DNA of 37,200 nt, taken from the NCBI GenBank assembly GCA_002457295.1, contig NTKF01000009.1:1-37200 (forward strand), written 5' to 3'. The notes below the pieces were generated by a model. The model was not told the DNA's origin. It was given only the letters and a program-made list of their open reading frames with translations, and did not search any database. The position numbers and the translations under genes were made by a program. Origin of the DNA: Flavobacteriales bacterium MED-G22 (GTDB taxonomy: Bacteria; Bacteroidota; Bacteroidia; Flavobacteriales; Flavobacteriaceae). Below, piece after piece: positions 1 to 7,193 of the stretch; within the stretch, counting starts at the first letter, position 1, and each line of letters starts with the position of its first letter.

Positions 1-167
1 TCATATTCAAACCCTATTTGATTTTTACGGTATTCTAAAGCAAAAGAAATCATTGGAGTGTTAGGTCTTAGTAATGTAAGTGGAATAGTTTTTATAATAA
101 TTTGGCTCTGACAAAAGCCTTTACTTCCAAGACACAAAAAGATTGCGATTAATACTATTCTTATCAT
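1..167 (-). CDS. Exported protein, N-terminal fragment (gene runs off the left edge)
   Basis: Reading the minus strand from an ATG at 165-167 gives 55 codons open to the window edge. The first 20 or so residues look like a signal peptide: a short basic start (MIR), a hydrophobic stretch (IVLIAIFLCLG), then a polar Cys-Gln-Ser junction. The part that follows (IPLTLLRPNTPMISFALEYR, then IGFEY) alternates hydrophobic and polar residues, as in the first strands of outer-membrane beta-barrels, and reminds me of the N-termini of DUF3575-like proteins in Bacteroidota. That family link is a guess from a short fragment. No clear TAnnTTTG element lies in front of the start. Confidence 0.6.
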   Translation of the reverse strand, partial: MIRIVLIAIFLCLGSKGFCQSQIIIKTIPLTLLRPNTPMISFALEYRKNQIGFEY

Positions 168-322
168 GTTTGATTATTTAGAATAGCACCAGTTTTTTTT
201 TTCAAAAATTTTGATGTCGTGTGAAACTGCGGTACAGGATAGGGGAGGTTTTATTGTTTTCATGGGGGTTAGTTAAGATGTTGGGTTAGGCTCCGAAATA
301 TAAGAATAAGGGTAAAGAATCC

Positions 323-1909
323 CTAAAATTCTGAAGTAAAATGGAATTGCAGACTTTTATATTGCTCTTGTGCCATTTGCAGAGAAAAAGCTGAGTCAGC
401 TAAAAAAACCAATTGCCCTTGCTTGTCTAGGGCTAAGAATTTTTGTTTGATTCTTTTGAAATTTAAAAAATCCTCGTGACTTGGATCGGTAGATTGTACC
501 CAACAAGCTTTGTGAACATTAAGGTTTTCAAACGTGCATTTTGCTCCATATTCGTGTAGTAACCGATATTGGATGACTTCAAACTGCAAGGCACCAACCG
601 TACCAATAACTTTACGGCCATTGAGGTTGAGCGAAAACAATTGTGCTACTCCTTCGTCCATTAATTGATCAATACCCTTATGAAGTTGTTTGGCTTTTAG
701 AGGATCAGCATTATTAATATATCTAAAATGCTCAGGAGAAAAACTAGGAATTCCTTGAAATTGCAAATTTTCGTTTTGGGTTAGGGTATCTCCGATTTTA
801 AAGTTTCCAGTGTCGTGTAAACCAACAATATCCCCAGGATAAGAAATATCTACCAGCTCTTTTTTTTCTGCAAAAAAGGCATTGGGTGCAGCAAATTTTA
901 ATTTTTTTCCCAGCCTCACATGCAAATAGGGGGTGTTGCGTTCAAAAGTACCTGAAACAATTTTTACAAATGCTAATCGGTTGCGGTGGTTGGGGTCCAT
1001 ATTAGCATGAATTTTAAACACAAAACCAGCAAAATCTTTTTCCTCTGGATCCACCAAACGTTCAGCCGTATTTTTTGGTTGTGGTGTCGGTGCAATTTCA
1101 ATAAAACAATCGAGCAATTCTTGCACACCAAAATTGTTGAGGGCAGAACCAAAGAACACCGGTTGTAGGTTGCCTTCCAAATAATCTTTTTTAGAAAAAG
1201 TGGGATAGATGCCTTTGACTAGTTCCAATTCTTCTCTCAATGTATTAAGTTCATCAATTCCAATGACACTTTCTAATTCTGGATCTTCTAAATTCGAATA
1301 TTGTTTTGCCTCACTCACAGTTTGTTTTGAGCCTTCCTCAAAAAGTTGAATATTCTGATCCCAAAGGTTATAGATACCGCTAAAATTTTGTCCCATACCA
1401 ATGGGGAAAGAAAGGGGACAAACACGAAGTCCTAATTTTTGCTCTACTTCATCCAACAAATCAAAAGCATCTTTACCTTCTCGATCAAGTTTATTGATAA
1501 ACACAATGATGGGAATCTTGCGCATACGACAAACTTCTACCAATTTTTCGGTTTGTTCCTCCACCCCTTTAGCCACATCAACAACAACTATAACGCTATC
1601 CACAGCTGTGAGTGTTCTAAAGGTGTCTTCAGCAAAATCTTTATGGCCTGGGGTGTCGAGAATATTAATTTTCTTGTTTTTATAATAGAATGCTAGCACA
1701 GAAGTGGCCACAGAAATACCTCTCTGGCGTTCAATTTCCATGAAGTCGCTGGTTGCTCCTTTTTTTATTTTATTAGATTTTACTGCTCCGGCTTCTTGAA
1801 TGGCTCCTCCAAAAAGTAATAACTTTTCAGTTAGGGTTGTTTTGCCGGCATCGGGGTGAGAGATAATGCCAAAGGTTCGGCGACGCAACAATTCTTCTTG
1901 GAAGCTCAT
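323..1909 (-). CDS. prfC: Peptide chain release factor 3 (RF3)
   Basis: 528 residues, the usual RF3 length. RF3 is a cytoplasmic GTPase that recycles RF1/RF2 from the ribosome after peptide release. The GTPase motifs are in order: P-loop SHPDAGKTT (17-25), switch I with GISVATS (64-70), DTPGH (85-89) and NKLD (139-142). The insertion after the P-loop (GGAIQEAGAVK) separates RF3 from EF-G. Translation-factor domains II and III fill the C-terminal half. It is divergent from idi. On the minus strand a TATTTTTG element (1923-1930) lies just upstream of the ATG and is the likely -7 box. No paired -33 TTTG is evident. Confidence 0.97.
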   Translation of the reverse strand: MSFQEELLRRRTFGIISHPDAGKTTLTEKLLLFGGAIQEAGAVKSNKIKKGATSDFMEIERQRGISVATSVLAFYYKNKKINILDTPGHKDFAEDTFRTLTAVDSVIVVVDVAKGVEEQTEKLVEVCRMRKIPIIVFINKLDREGKDAFDLLDEVEQKLGLRVCPLSFPIGMGQNFSGIYNLWDQNIQLFEEGSKQTVSEAKQYSNLEDPELESVIGIDELNTLREELELVKGIYPTFSKKDYLEGNLQPVFFGSALNNFGVQELLDCFIEIAPTPQPKNTAERLVDPEEKDFAGFVFKIHANMDPNHRNRLAFVKIVSGTFERNTPYLHVRLGKKLKFAAPNAFFAEKKELVDISYPGDIVGLHDTGNFKIGDTLTQNENLQFQGIPSFSPEHFRYINNADPLKAKQLHKGIDQLMDEGVAQLFSLNLNGRKVIGTVGALQFEVIQYRLLHEYGAKCTFENLNVHKACWVQSTDPSHEDFLNFKRIKQKFLALDKQGQLVFLADSAFSLQMAQEQYKSLQFHFTSEF

Positions 1910-1922
1910 CTTTAAATTTTGA

Positions 1923-1930
1923 CAAAAATA
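1923..1930 (-). promoter_or_regulatory. Candidate -7 element of prfC
   Basis: On the minus strand this is TATTTTTG, an exact match to the Bacteroidota -7 consensus TAnnTTTG, 13 bases before the prfC ATG. A matching -33 TTTG at the usual spacing was not found, so the call rests on the -7 box and its position. Confidence 0.5.
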
Positions 1931-1982
1931 TTATTTTTAATCAGGGTGTAATTTCATTGCACCACATTTTTAAAAAAATATT

Positions 1983-2000
1983 CAATACTTTTGTGTATTG
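1983..2000 (+). promoter_or_regulatory. Candidate idi promoter -7 element inside an inverted repeat
   Basis: TACTTTTG at 1986-1993 fits TAnnTTTG. It sits inside a perfect 6-bp inverted repeat, CAATAC (1983-1988) and GTATTG (1995-2000), with a 6-base spacer. The repeat ends one base before the idi ATG at 2002. Transcription from this element would begin almost at the start codon, which argues against the in-frame ATG at 1957. The repeat could be an operator or chance in AT-rich DNA. Confidence 0.45.
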
Positions 2001-2001
2001 C

Positions 2002-2538
2002 ATGAAAGAAGAAAAAGTTATTTTGGTTGACGCCAAAGACACTCCCATTGGCACTATGGAAAAAATTGAAGCCCATAAAAAGGGTCTGCTTCATCGTGCT
2101 TTTTCAATATTTATTGTTAATGCCAAAGGGGAGTTGCTCCTTCAACAACGCGCACTTCACAAATATCATTCCCCAGGCTTATGGACCAATACCTGTTGTA
2201 GCCACCAACGAGAGGGAGAAACAACACTTGAAGCAGGAGCCAGAAGACTCCAAGAAGAAATGGGGATGCAAGTGCCGCTGACTTTTTTGTTTTCATTTAT
2301 TTATAATACCTCTTTTGACAATGGTTTGACAGAACATGAATTAGATCATGTTTTGCTCGGTATATCTGAAGATCAGCCTGTTATCAATACAGATGAGGTA
2401 GCCACTTGGAAGTGGATTGATATGGAGGCTCTTGCAAAAGACTTGAGTAAAAATGAAAAACACTACACCGTATGGTTTCGTATCATTTTTCATCGATTTT
2501 CTAAACACTACAAGACCCTACAAAATAAAGAAGCATGA
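2002..2538 (+). CDS. idi: Isopentenyl-diphosphate delta-isomerase, type 1
   Basis: Interconverts isopentenyl and dimethylallyl diphosphate in isoprenoid synthesis, using Mg/Zn and a Nudix fold. With the start at 2002 the protein has 178 residues, close to bacterial type 1 enzymes. Visible features are His25, His31 and His68 as candidate metal ligands, the catalytic-Cys region TNTCCSH (62-68; Cys66 aligns best with the catalytic Cys), the Nudix-like segment REGETTLEAGARRLQEEMG (70-88), and the acidic EHELDH (111-116). An in-frame ATG at 1957 adds 15 residues but would place the start upstream of the likely -7 element. The stop overlaps the next gene's start (ATGA), so the two are probably translationally coupled. 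Confidence 0.93.
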   Translation: MKEEKVILVDAKDTPIGTMEKIEAHKKGLLHRAFSIFIVNAKGELLLQQRALHKYHSPGLWTNTCCSHQREGETTLEAGARRLQEEMGMQVPLTFLFSFIYNTSFDNGLTEHELDHVLLGISEDQPVINTDEVATWKWIDMEALAKDLSKNEKHYTVWFRIIFHRFSKHYKTLQNKEA

Positions 2539-2942
2539 AAATAACTGTTCACAGAAAAGCACATTTTAATGCTGCCCATAGATTATATCGAAGAGATTGG
2601 GATGATGCTCAAAACGAAAAGATTTTTGGTAAATGTGCCAACCCTCACTATCATGGTCACAACTATGAGCTAATTGTGAGCGTAACGGGCCCCATAGACC
2701 CCGATACAGGGTATGTGATCGACATGAAAGTGCTCAAGGATTTAATAAAAGATCATGTAGAAGATGCTTTAGATCACAAGAATTTGAATGAGCAAGTAGA
2801 AGCTTTTGCTGCGCTCATTCCAACAGCTGAAAATATTGCAGTAGTTATTTACAACAAACTCAAACCGCATCTCGATTCAACCATGACATTAGAGATTACG
2901 CTTTATGAGACCCCAAGAAACTTTGTGACCTATTCTGGATAA
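2535..2942 (+). CDS. queD: 6-pyruvoyl-tetrahydropterin synthase / 6-carboxytetrahydropterin synthase family (QueD-like)
   Basis: 135 residues of the T-fold PTPS family. Zn ligands are visible as His15 (FNAAH), His40 and His42 (HGH). Cys34 in GKCANPHYHGHNY is the catalytic cysteine position and Glu125 (LYETPRNF) the pterin-anchoring glutamate position. In bacteria the family usually makes 6-carboxytetrahydropterin for queuosine. The Cys-x2-Pro-x2-His-Gly-His-Asn-Tyr spacing also resembles true PTPS, so the exact product is not settled by sequence. Its ATG overlaps the idi stop by 4 bases, and the peroxiredoxin gene starts one base after its stop, so the three are probably one transcript. Confidence 0.85.
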   Translation: MKITVHRKAHFNAAHRLYRRDWDDAQNEKIFGKCANPHYHGHNYELIVSVTGPIDPDTGYVIDMKVLKDLIKDHVEDALDHKNLNEQVEAFAALIPTAENIAVVIYNKLKPHLDSTMTLEITLYETPRNFVTYSG

Positions 2943-2943
2943 A

Positions 2944-3393
2944 ATGCTCAAAGTTGGTGACCGCATACCCAAATTTAAGTTAAAAGATCAAAGTGATAAT
3001 CTCTTTGATAGCCAATCAATCATTGGGAAGAAACCTTGTGTAATTTATTTTTATCCAAAAGATTTTACTCCTGGTTGTACTGTAGAATCGTGTGGTTTTA
3101 GAGACCGTTATGAAGAATTTGTTGAACAAGGAGTGACGGTTATAGGAATTAGTTCTGACAGTGTCACTCGGCACAAGAAATTTTCTGATTTTTTAGCCCT
3201 TCCTTTTTCACTGCTCTCAGATCCACACCAGAACGTCCAAAAAAAGTTTGGCGTCAAAGCCCATTTATTTGGAATACTCACCCAACGAATTACTTTTGTT
3301 GCAAATAAAGAGGGGGTTTTGGTGAGGATTTATAACAGTAATTTAGCCAAAGGTCATATCGAAGCAAGCCTTAAAGCTGTTCTCTCATTATAG
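2944..3393 (+). CDS. bcp: Thiol peroxidase of the Bcp/PrxQ class
   Basis: 149 residues, typical for bacterioferritin comigratory protein. It reduces peroxides through a peroxidatic cysteine in the cytoplasm. The motif YPKDFTPGCTVESC gives the peroxidatic Cys45 and, five residues on, Cys50 as the resolving cysteine of the PrxQ helix-2 type. No signal peptide is present. It follows the PTPS-family gene after one base (TAA-A-ATG) and is probably cotranscribed. The electron donor cannot be read from the sequence. Confidence 0.93.
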   Translation: MLKVGDRIPKFKLKDQSDNLFDSQSIIGKKPCVIYFYPKDFTPGCTVESCGFRDRYEEFVEQGVTVIGISSDSVTRHKKFSDFLALPFSLLSDPHQNVQKKFGVKAHLFGILTQRITFVANKEGVLVRIYNSNLAKGHIEASLKAVLSL

Positions 3394-3437
3394 TGTAGAT
3401 TTTGAAAAAATAATATATATTTAATAAAACTAAATTC

Positions 3438-3704
3438 ATGGCCAGCATACGTCAACTTAAAAAAGATATTAATAACGAGATTGGTGCAATTATTGAAGAT
3501 ATATATCATTGGGAATTATCTAATCCCAAAGCAGACCTGACCAAAAGTGAGCAGTTGATTGATGAAGCTATTGTCTATTTCGATACACTTATACAGCAAG
3601 TGAATGCCGTTAAGGGTGAAAACACAAAAAAACAATTTTCTTCGATTCTTTCGGAGAAAGAGAAAAACATTAAGGTGTTACTCAACAAATTTGCTAAGCT
3701 CTAG
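3438..3704 (+). CDS. Small conserved helical protein, function unknown
   Basis: 88 residues, charged, predicted almost entirely helical, with no Cys, no signal peptide and no membrane segment. It opens MASIRQLKKDIN. I recognise this start from small uncharacterised proteins in other Flavobacteriia but know no function. The gene lies 44 bases after the peroxiredoxin; a TATATTTA sequence (3416-3423) in the gap resembles a weak -7 box. Its stop TAG (3702-3704) interlocks with the stop of the opposing lipoprotein gene through the shared tetramer CTAG. Confidence 0.75.
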   Translation: MASIRQLKKDINNEIGAIIEDIYHWELSNPKADLTKSEQLIDEAIVYFDTLIQQVNAVKGENTKKQFSSILSEKEKNIKVLLNKFAKL

Positions 3705-4432
3705 GGAGTTTTCTCCTTCTTACGCTGCTCCAAATAAGAAAGAAATTCTTTTCCATATTTTGAATCACGAACGTCTGCTGTAAATTTCACTACTACAGAA
3801 TCCAGTAAAGTAGTGTTGGCATCGAAAACTTCTGTGAGCAATAAATAGGGAGCAATATTCTGATCTGCATTTTGTGAAGCAAAATTTAGGGTGTAGAGAT
3901 ACCTCCGTTTCAATAAGTTGTCAATAGCTTTTTGGAGTGAATCAGCATCCCTTTTGTTTTTGCGTTGTTGAGCTTTGAAATAGGCTTCCAATAAATTTAA
4001 ATTTTGACTATTAAATTTACGTTTTAAACGAATGTAATTTTGCAGCAACTCTTGATTTTTTGACCCCTTTATTTGAGCACTACTTTCAAAGGTTTTTAAT
4101 AAGGTATTGATTTCGATTGTTCCCTTTTCTCCAAAAAAAGGAATGCGGTCATTGAGTGAATCTCCGTCTTTTTTGTCCAAAAAGAGATAAAAAACTTCTG
4201 GACTATCTAAGGTCGAGGTGAATTTAAAATTGGGTGAACCCTCAATTACGGTAGAGTCAACGGTAACCAAAAGGGTGTCTTCAACTTTTTGGAGGTAGAG
4301 GGTTCCTCTGCGTAAGCCTTCAATGGTTCCAATTACATTCATCTTGTCGGGATCTAACGCTTCTTTTTTGGGCTGGCAGCTCCAAAAAAGAAACCCTAGA
4401 ACTAAAATCAATGTAATCTTTTCAATTTTCAT
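3701..4432 (-). CDS. Lipoprotein, DUF4369-like
   Basis: 243 residues. A lipoprotein signal ends FLFWSC with the lipid-accepting Cys19, so the protein is probably anchored in the inner or outer membrane facing the periplasm. The first mature part (VIGTIEGLRRGTLYLQK, about 33-49) is typical of the DUF4369 beta-sandwich that sits in front of thioredoxin-like domains in Bacteroidota. Here no thioredoxin domain follows; the rest is helical and lysine/glutamine-rich (about 120-170), without CxxC. It could be a shortened relative of the DUF4369-thioredoxin proteins. Ninety bases separate it from the AlkB gene upstream; TAAATTTA (4452-4459) there is a weak -7-like sequence. Confidence 0.75.
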   Translation of the reverse strand: MKIEKITLILVLGFLFWSCQPKKEALDPDKMNVIGTIEGLRRGTLYLQKVEDTLLVTVDSTVIEGSPNFKFTSTLDSPEVFYLFLDKKDGDSLNDRIPFFGEKGTIEINTLLKTFESSAQIKGSKNQELLQNYIRLKRKFNSQNLNLLEAYFKAQQRKNKRDADSLQKAIDNLLKRRYLYTLNFASQNADQNIAPYLLLTEVFDANTTLLDSVVVKFTADVRDSKYGKEFLSYLEQRKKEKTP

Positions 4433-4522
4433 GGGCTTATATTTTAGTGTGTAAATTTAAGACTTTCATACTAAAAAAGTGCTTTATTCATTATCCTATT
4501 GATTGCAGGAGAAGACCTATTG

Positions 4523-5131
4523 TTAAACTATTTTTCTAAAAGTTAAATTGATGCGTGGACCTATTTGTTGTTTGGTTTTAGCAATTTGATGTTGCCAGAA
4601 ATGTTGCATAGGCCCTCCCATCATCAATAAACTTCCGTGATCCAATAAAAATTTAAATCGCTGCTCTTTTTGTTTTAGATGTTTGAGATGGAAATAACGA
4701 GTTGATCCTAGGCTAACCGAAGCGATCACTGGATTTTTCCCCAGTTCTTTTTCATCGTCTGCGTGCCACCCATTACTGTCTTTCCCATCTCTATATAAAT
4801 TCAATAAAACAGTAGTAAAACGGGCCTCGGTTATGGCCTCAATCGCAGCTTGAATTTTTTTAAGTTGCGGGATCATTAGGTGAGGCTTCATGGTGATGCC
4901 TGAATAAGTATAGGAGTTATCATTTGTAGCATATAGAGCAGTTAGGCGAGGTTGCAAATATGTCTTTCCAAATACTTTGATGGGATCTTGCTGCCATTTG
5001 ATTTCACGCAGAAGACTCTCAAATAAAGAGTCTGCCTCTTCTAAAGAAAAGAAATGTTTAAAATAACGTAGTTGACCGTTGGGCAAGCTTAGTGCTTCTC
5101 CACTTGAAGGTATGTCAATAATTTGCAACAT
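4523..5131 (-). CDS. alkB: AlkB-family 2-oxoglutarate/Fe(II) dioxygenase
   Basis: 202 residues from the ATG at 5131. AlkB enzymes oxidatively remove alkyl groups such as 1-methyladenine and 3-methylcytosine from DNA or RNA. Visible motifs: PRLTALY in the nucleotide-recognition region, the iron-binding GWHADDE (His-x-Asp), the second histidine in HFWQHQIAKT, and the 2-oxoglutarate-binding RINLTFR near the end. Overall it is closer to the short ALKBH2/3-like bacterial proteins than to E. coli AlkB. The in-frame ATG at 5164 is rejected because those codons would lie in the htpG terminator hairpin (5140-5155). Because that terminator runs up to the start codon, expression needs read-through or a promoter inside htpG. 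Confidence 0.88.
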   Translation of the reverse strand: MLQIIDIPSSGEALSLPNGQLRYFKHFFSLEEADSLFESLLREIKWQQDPIKVFGKTYLQPRLTALYATNDNSYTYSGITMKPHLMIPQLKKIQAAIEAITEARFTTVLLNLYRDGKDSNGWHADDEKELGKNPVIASVSLGSTRYFHLKHLKQKEQRFKFLLDHGSLLMMGGPMQHFWQHQIAKTKQQIGPRINLTFRKIV

Positions 5132-5155
5132 AAAATAAAGGGTCCTTTTGGACCC
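5131..5155 (-). terminator. Intrinsic terminator after htpG
   Basis: On the minus strand, GGGTCC-AAAA-GGACCC (5155 down to 5140) forms a perfect 6-bp GC-rich hairpin followed by TTTATTTTA (5139-5131). It begins about 10 bases after the htpG stop. The T-tract runs directly into the alkB start codon, whose A is the last base of the tract. Confidence 0.85.
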
Positions 5156-5164
5156 CCTTACCAT

Positions 5165-7051
5165 TTATTTAATTAAATCTACACTACGCTGAATGAATTG
5201 TGTGAGTTCTTCTCCTTTTAGAAGATTTTGAGAAAGTCTAGCTAAATCAACGGCTTGTTGAATGAGACGATCTCGTTTTTTTTGAGTGCGCGTAGTGAGA
5301 ATTTGCCCCACAAGTTCATGATTGGTGTTTACTACTAGATTGAACATTTCTGGCATATTTCCCATCATACCACCTCCACCACCAGTTTGCTGCATTTCTT
5401 TCATACGGCGCATAAATTCTGGTTGGGTGAGTTGAAAGGGTAGGGCATTACTATCTAGAGCTTCTAGCTGAACAGTATAATTTCCACCTTCAACAACTCC
5501 TTCAATCATAGGTTTTAGTTTATCTTTTTCTTCATCACTAAGTTTAGATACTACTGATTCCTCCTTTTTGATCAAGTTTTCAAGGGTGTCACCATCAACA
5601 CGAACAAAAGAAACTTTTTCTTTTTCTGTTTCTAATTTTTGGATCAGGTGACTCGCAATGGGTGAATCTAATAATAAAACTGTGTAGCCTTTTTCTTTAG
5701 CTTGAACAATATAACTGTGCTGTTCTTCCTTGTTAGATGCATAAAGTAGAATAAGTTTATCCTCTTTATCCGTTTGGAGCGGTTTCACTTTTTCTTCCAA
5801 CTCCTCATACGTATAATAATTTCCTTCGGTATCTGGATATAGCGCAAATTTTTCAGCTTTTTCAAAGAATTTATCTTCACTTAACATACCATATTCTATG
5901 ACGACCTTAATGTCATTCCATTTTTCTTCAAATGCCTTGCGGTCTTTTTTGAAAAGGCTATTCAATTTATCAGCAACCTTGCGCGTAATATAATTGCTAA
6001 TTTTTTTGACTGCTCCATCTGCTTGTAAATAACTCCTTGAAACATTGAGAGGAATATCGGGAGAATCTATGACTCCCCGTAGAAGGGTTAAAAATTCAGG
6101 TACTATTCCTTCCACGTTGTCTGTAACAAAAACCTGATTTTGATATAATTGAATACGATCTTTTTGCATATTCAAATCGTTATTCAATTTTGGAAAATAT
6201 AGAATGCCTGTTAAGTTGAAGGGGTAATCAACATTCAAATGAATATTAAATAATGGCTCTTCAAACTGCATAGGATACAACTCTCTGTAGAAAGATTTGT
6301 AGTCTTCTTCTTTCAACTCTGTAGGGGCCAAGGTCCAAGCTGGATTCGGATTATTGATGATGTTGTCAACCGTTTTAGTTTCTGGTTTGGCGTCTTCAGG
6401 AGCATCTTCAGGAAGGGGAAGGGTTTCTTCTCGGGTGCCAAATTGAATTGGGATAGGCATGAATTTGTTGTACTTGGTAAGCAAGTCACGAATACGCCCC
6501 TCTTCTAAAAATTCTTTAGAATCTTTATCTATGTGGAGTATAATTTCAGTTCCTCTTTCTTTTTTGTCAATTTCTTCTAAAGCATATTCAGGAGAGCCAT
6601 CGCAAATCCAATGTGCCGCTTTAGTTCCTTTTTGGTAGGATTTTGTCTTAATTTCAACTTTTTCAGCCACCATAAAAGCAGAATAAAAGCCAAGACCAAA
6701 ATGACCAATAATTCCACTGTCCTTAGCGCTATCTTTATATTGTTCTAAAAATTCTTCTGCTCCTGAAAAAGCAACCTCATTGATATATTTTTCAACCTCT
6801 TCAATTGTCATTCCAATACCTTGGTCAACAATATGTAATTGCTTTTTTTTGGAATCAACCTTAACCTCAATTTTCAATTCACCTAAATCGCCTTTGATTT
6901 CTCCTAGACTGCTGAGGTGTTTCAGCTTTGTGGTTGCATCTGTTGCATTTGAGATGAGTTCACGCAGAAAGATTTCATGATCGCTGTATAAGAATTTTTT
7001 GATCAGCGGGAAGATATTTTCAACCGCTACATTTATTTTTCCGTTTGCCAT
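5165..7051 (-). CDS. htpG: Molecular chaperone HtpG (Hsp90)
   Basis: 628 residues from the ATG at 7051 (MANGKINVAVENIFPLIKKF). HtpG is the bacterial Hsp90, a homodimeric ATP-driven chaperone in the cytoplasm. The N-terminal GHKL ATPase shows the ELISNATDA helix (Glu31, Asn35, Asp38) and DQGIGMT, followed by the middle domain and a C-terminal dimerisation domain. A Gly/Met-rich linker (TGGGGGMMGNMPEMF) precedes the last helices. An in-frame ATG at 7090 would add 13 residues unlike the family and is rejected. Upstream on the minus strand TTGACC (7119-7124) and TATACT (7094-7099) are 19 bases apart, resembling a sigma70-type promoter, but no TAnnTTTG box is present. Confidence 0.97.
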   Translation of the reverse strand: MANGKINVAVENIFPLIKKFLYSDHEIFLRELISNATDATTKLKHLSSLGEIKGDLGELKIEVKVDSKKKQLHIVDQGIGMTIEEVEKYINEVAFSGAEEFLEQYKDSAKDSGIIGHFGLGFYSAFMVAEKVEIKTKSYQKGTKAAHWICDGSPEYALEEIDKKERGTEIILHIDKDSKEFLEEGRIRDLLTKYNKFMPIPIQFGTREETLPLPEDAPEDAKPETKTVDNIINNPNPAWTLAPTELKEEDYKSFYRELYPMQFEEPLFNIHLNVDYPFNLTGILYFPKLNNDLNMQKDRIQLYQNQVFVTDNVEGIVPEFLTLLRGVIDSPDIPLNVSRSYLQADGAVKKISNYITRKVADKLNSLFKKDRKAFEEKWNDIKVVIEYGMLSEDKFFEKAEKFALYPDTEGNYYTYEELEEKVKPLQTDKEDKLILLYASNKEEQHSYIVQAKEKGYTVLLLDSPIASHLIQKLETEKEKVSFVRVDGDTLENLIKKEESVVSKLSDEEKDKLKPMIEGVVEGGNYTVQLEALDSNALPFQLTQPEFMRRMKEMQQTGGGGGMMGNMPEMFNLVVNTNHELVGQILTTRTQKKRDRLIQQAVDLARLSQNLLKGEELTQFIQRSVDLIK

Positions 7052-7134
7052 TTTAAATAATTTTTGATATAAGGTCAAAAAAAATACCAAAACAGTATAA
7101 ATGACAATTTGGCATTCTGGTCAAAGAAAAAACC

Positions 7135-7162
7135 GTTTAACTATTTTAATAAATAATTAAAC
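7135..7162. promoter_or_regulatory. 28-bp near-palindrome, candidate TetR-family operator
   Basis: The two halves mirror each other at 11 of 14 positions. The outer arms GTTTAA (7135-7140) and TTAAAC (7157-7162) are perfect; inside them TATTT (7142-7146) pairs with AAATA (7151-7155). It lies 6 bases upstream of the -7 box TATATTTG (7169-7176) of the tetR-kinase pair, where a bound repressor would block the polymerase. The assignment is inference from symmetry and position. Confidence 0.45.
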
Positions 7163-7168
7163 ATTGCA

Positions 7169-7176
7169 TATATTTG
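7169..7176 (+). promoter_or_regulatory. Candidate -7 element of the tetR-kinase pair
   Basis: TATATTTG is an exact match to TAnnTTTG, 17 bases before the ATG at 7194. No TTTG occurs at the expected -33 spacing; that position is occupied by the palindrome at 7135-7162. Confidence 0.6.
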
Positions 7177-7193
7177 TGAGAAGAATTTAGAAT

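Noticed and set aside
168..322. A further gene or RNA in the gap between the left-edge gene and prfC
   Set aside because: No open frame of useful length, no tRNA-like fold and no clear promoter or terminator were seen in these 155 bases.
1401..1696. Two overlapping plus-strand ORFs of 85-94 codons inside prfC
   Set aside because: They lie antisense to intact, conserved GTPase motifs of prfC, have low-complexity composition and no recognisable family.
5132..5164. Upstream start for the AlkB protein (ATG at 5164, directly after the htpG stop)
   Set aside because: The extra codons consist of the htpG terminator hairpin and its T-tract; the conserved protein begins at 5131.
7094..7124. Sigma70-like promoter for htpG (TTGACC, 19 bases, TATACT on the minus strand)
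   Set aside because: The Bacteroidota primary sigma factor prefers TTTG/TAnnTTTG, and 19 bases is long for the classical pair, so it is mentioned only in the htpG entry.
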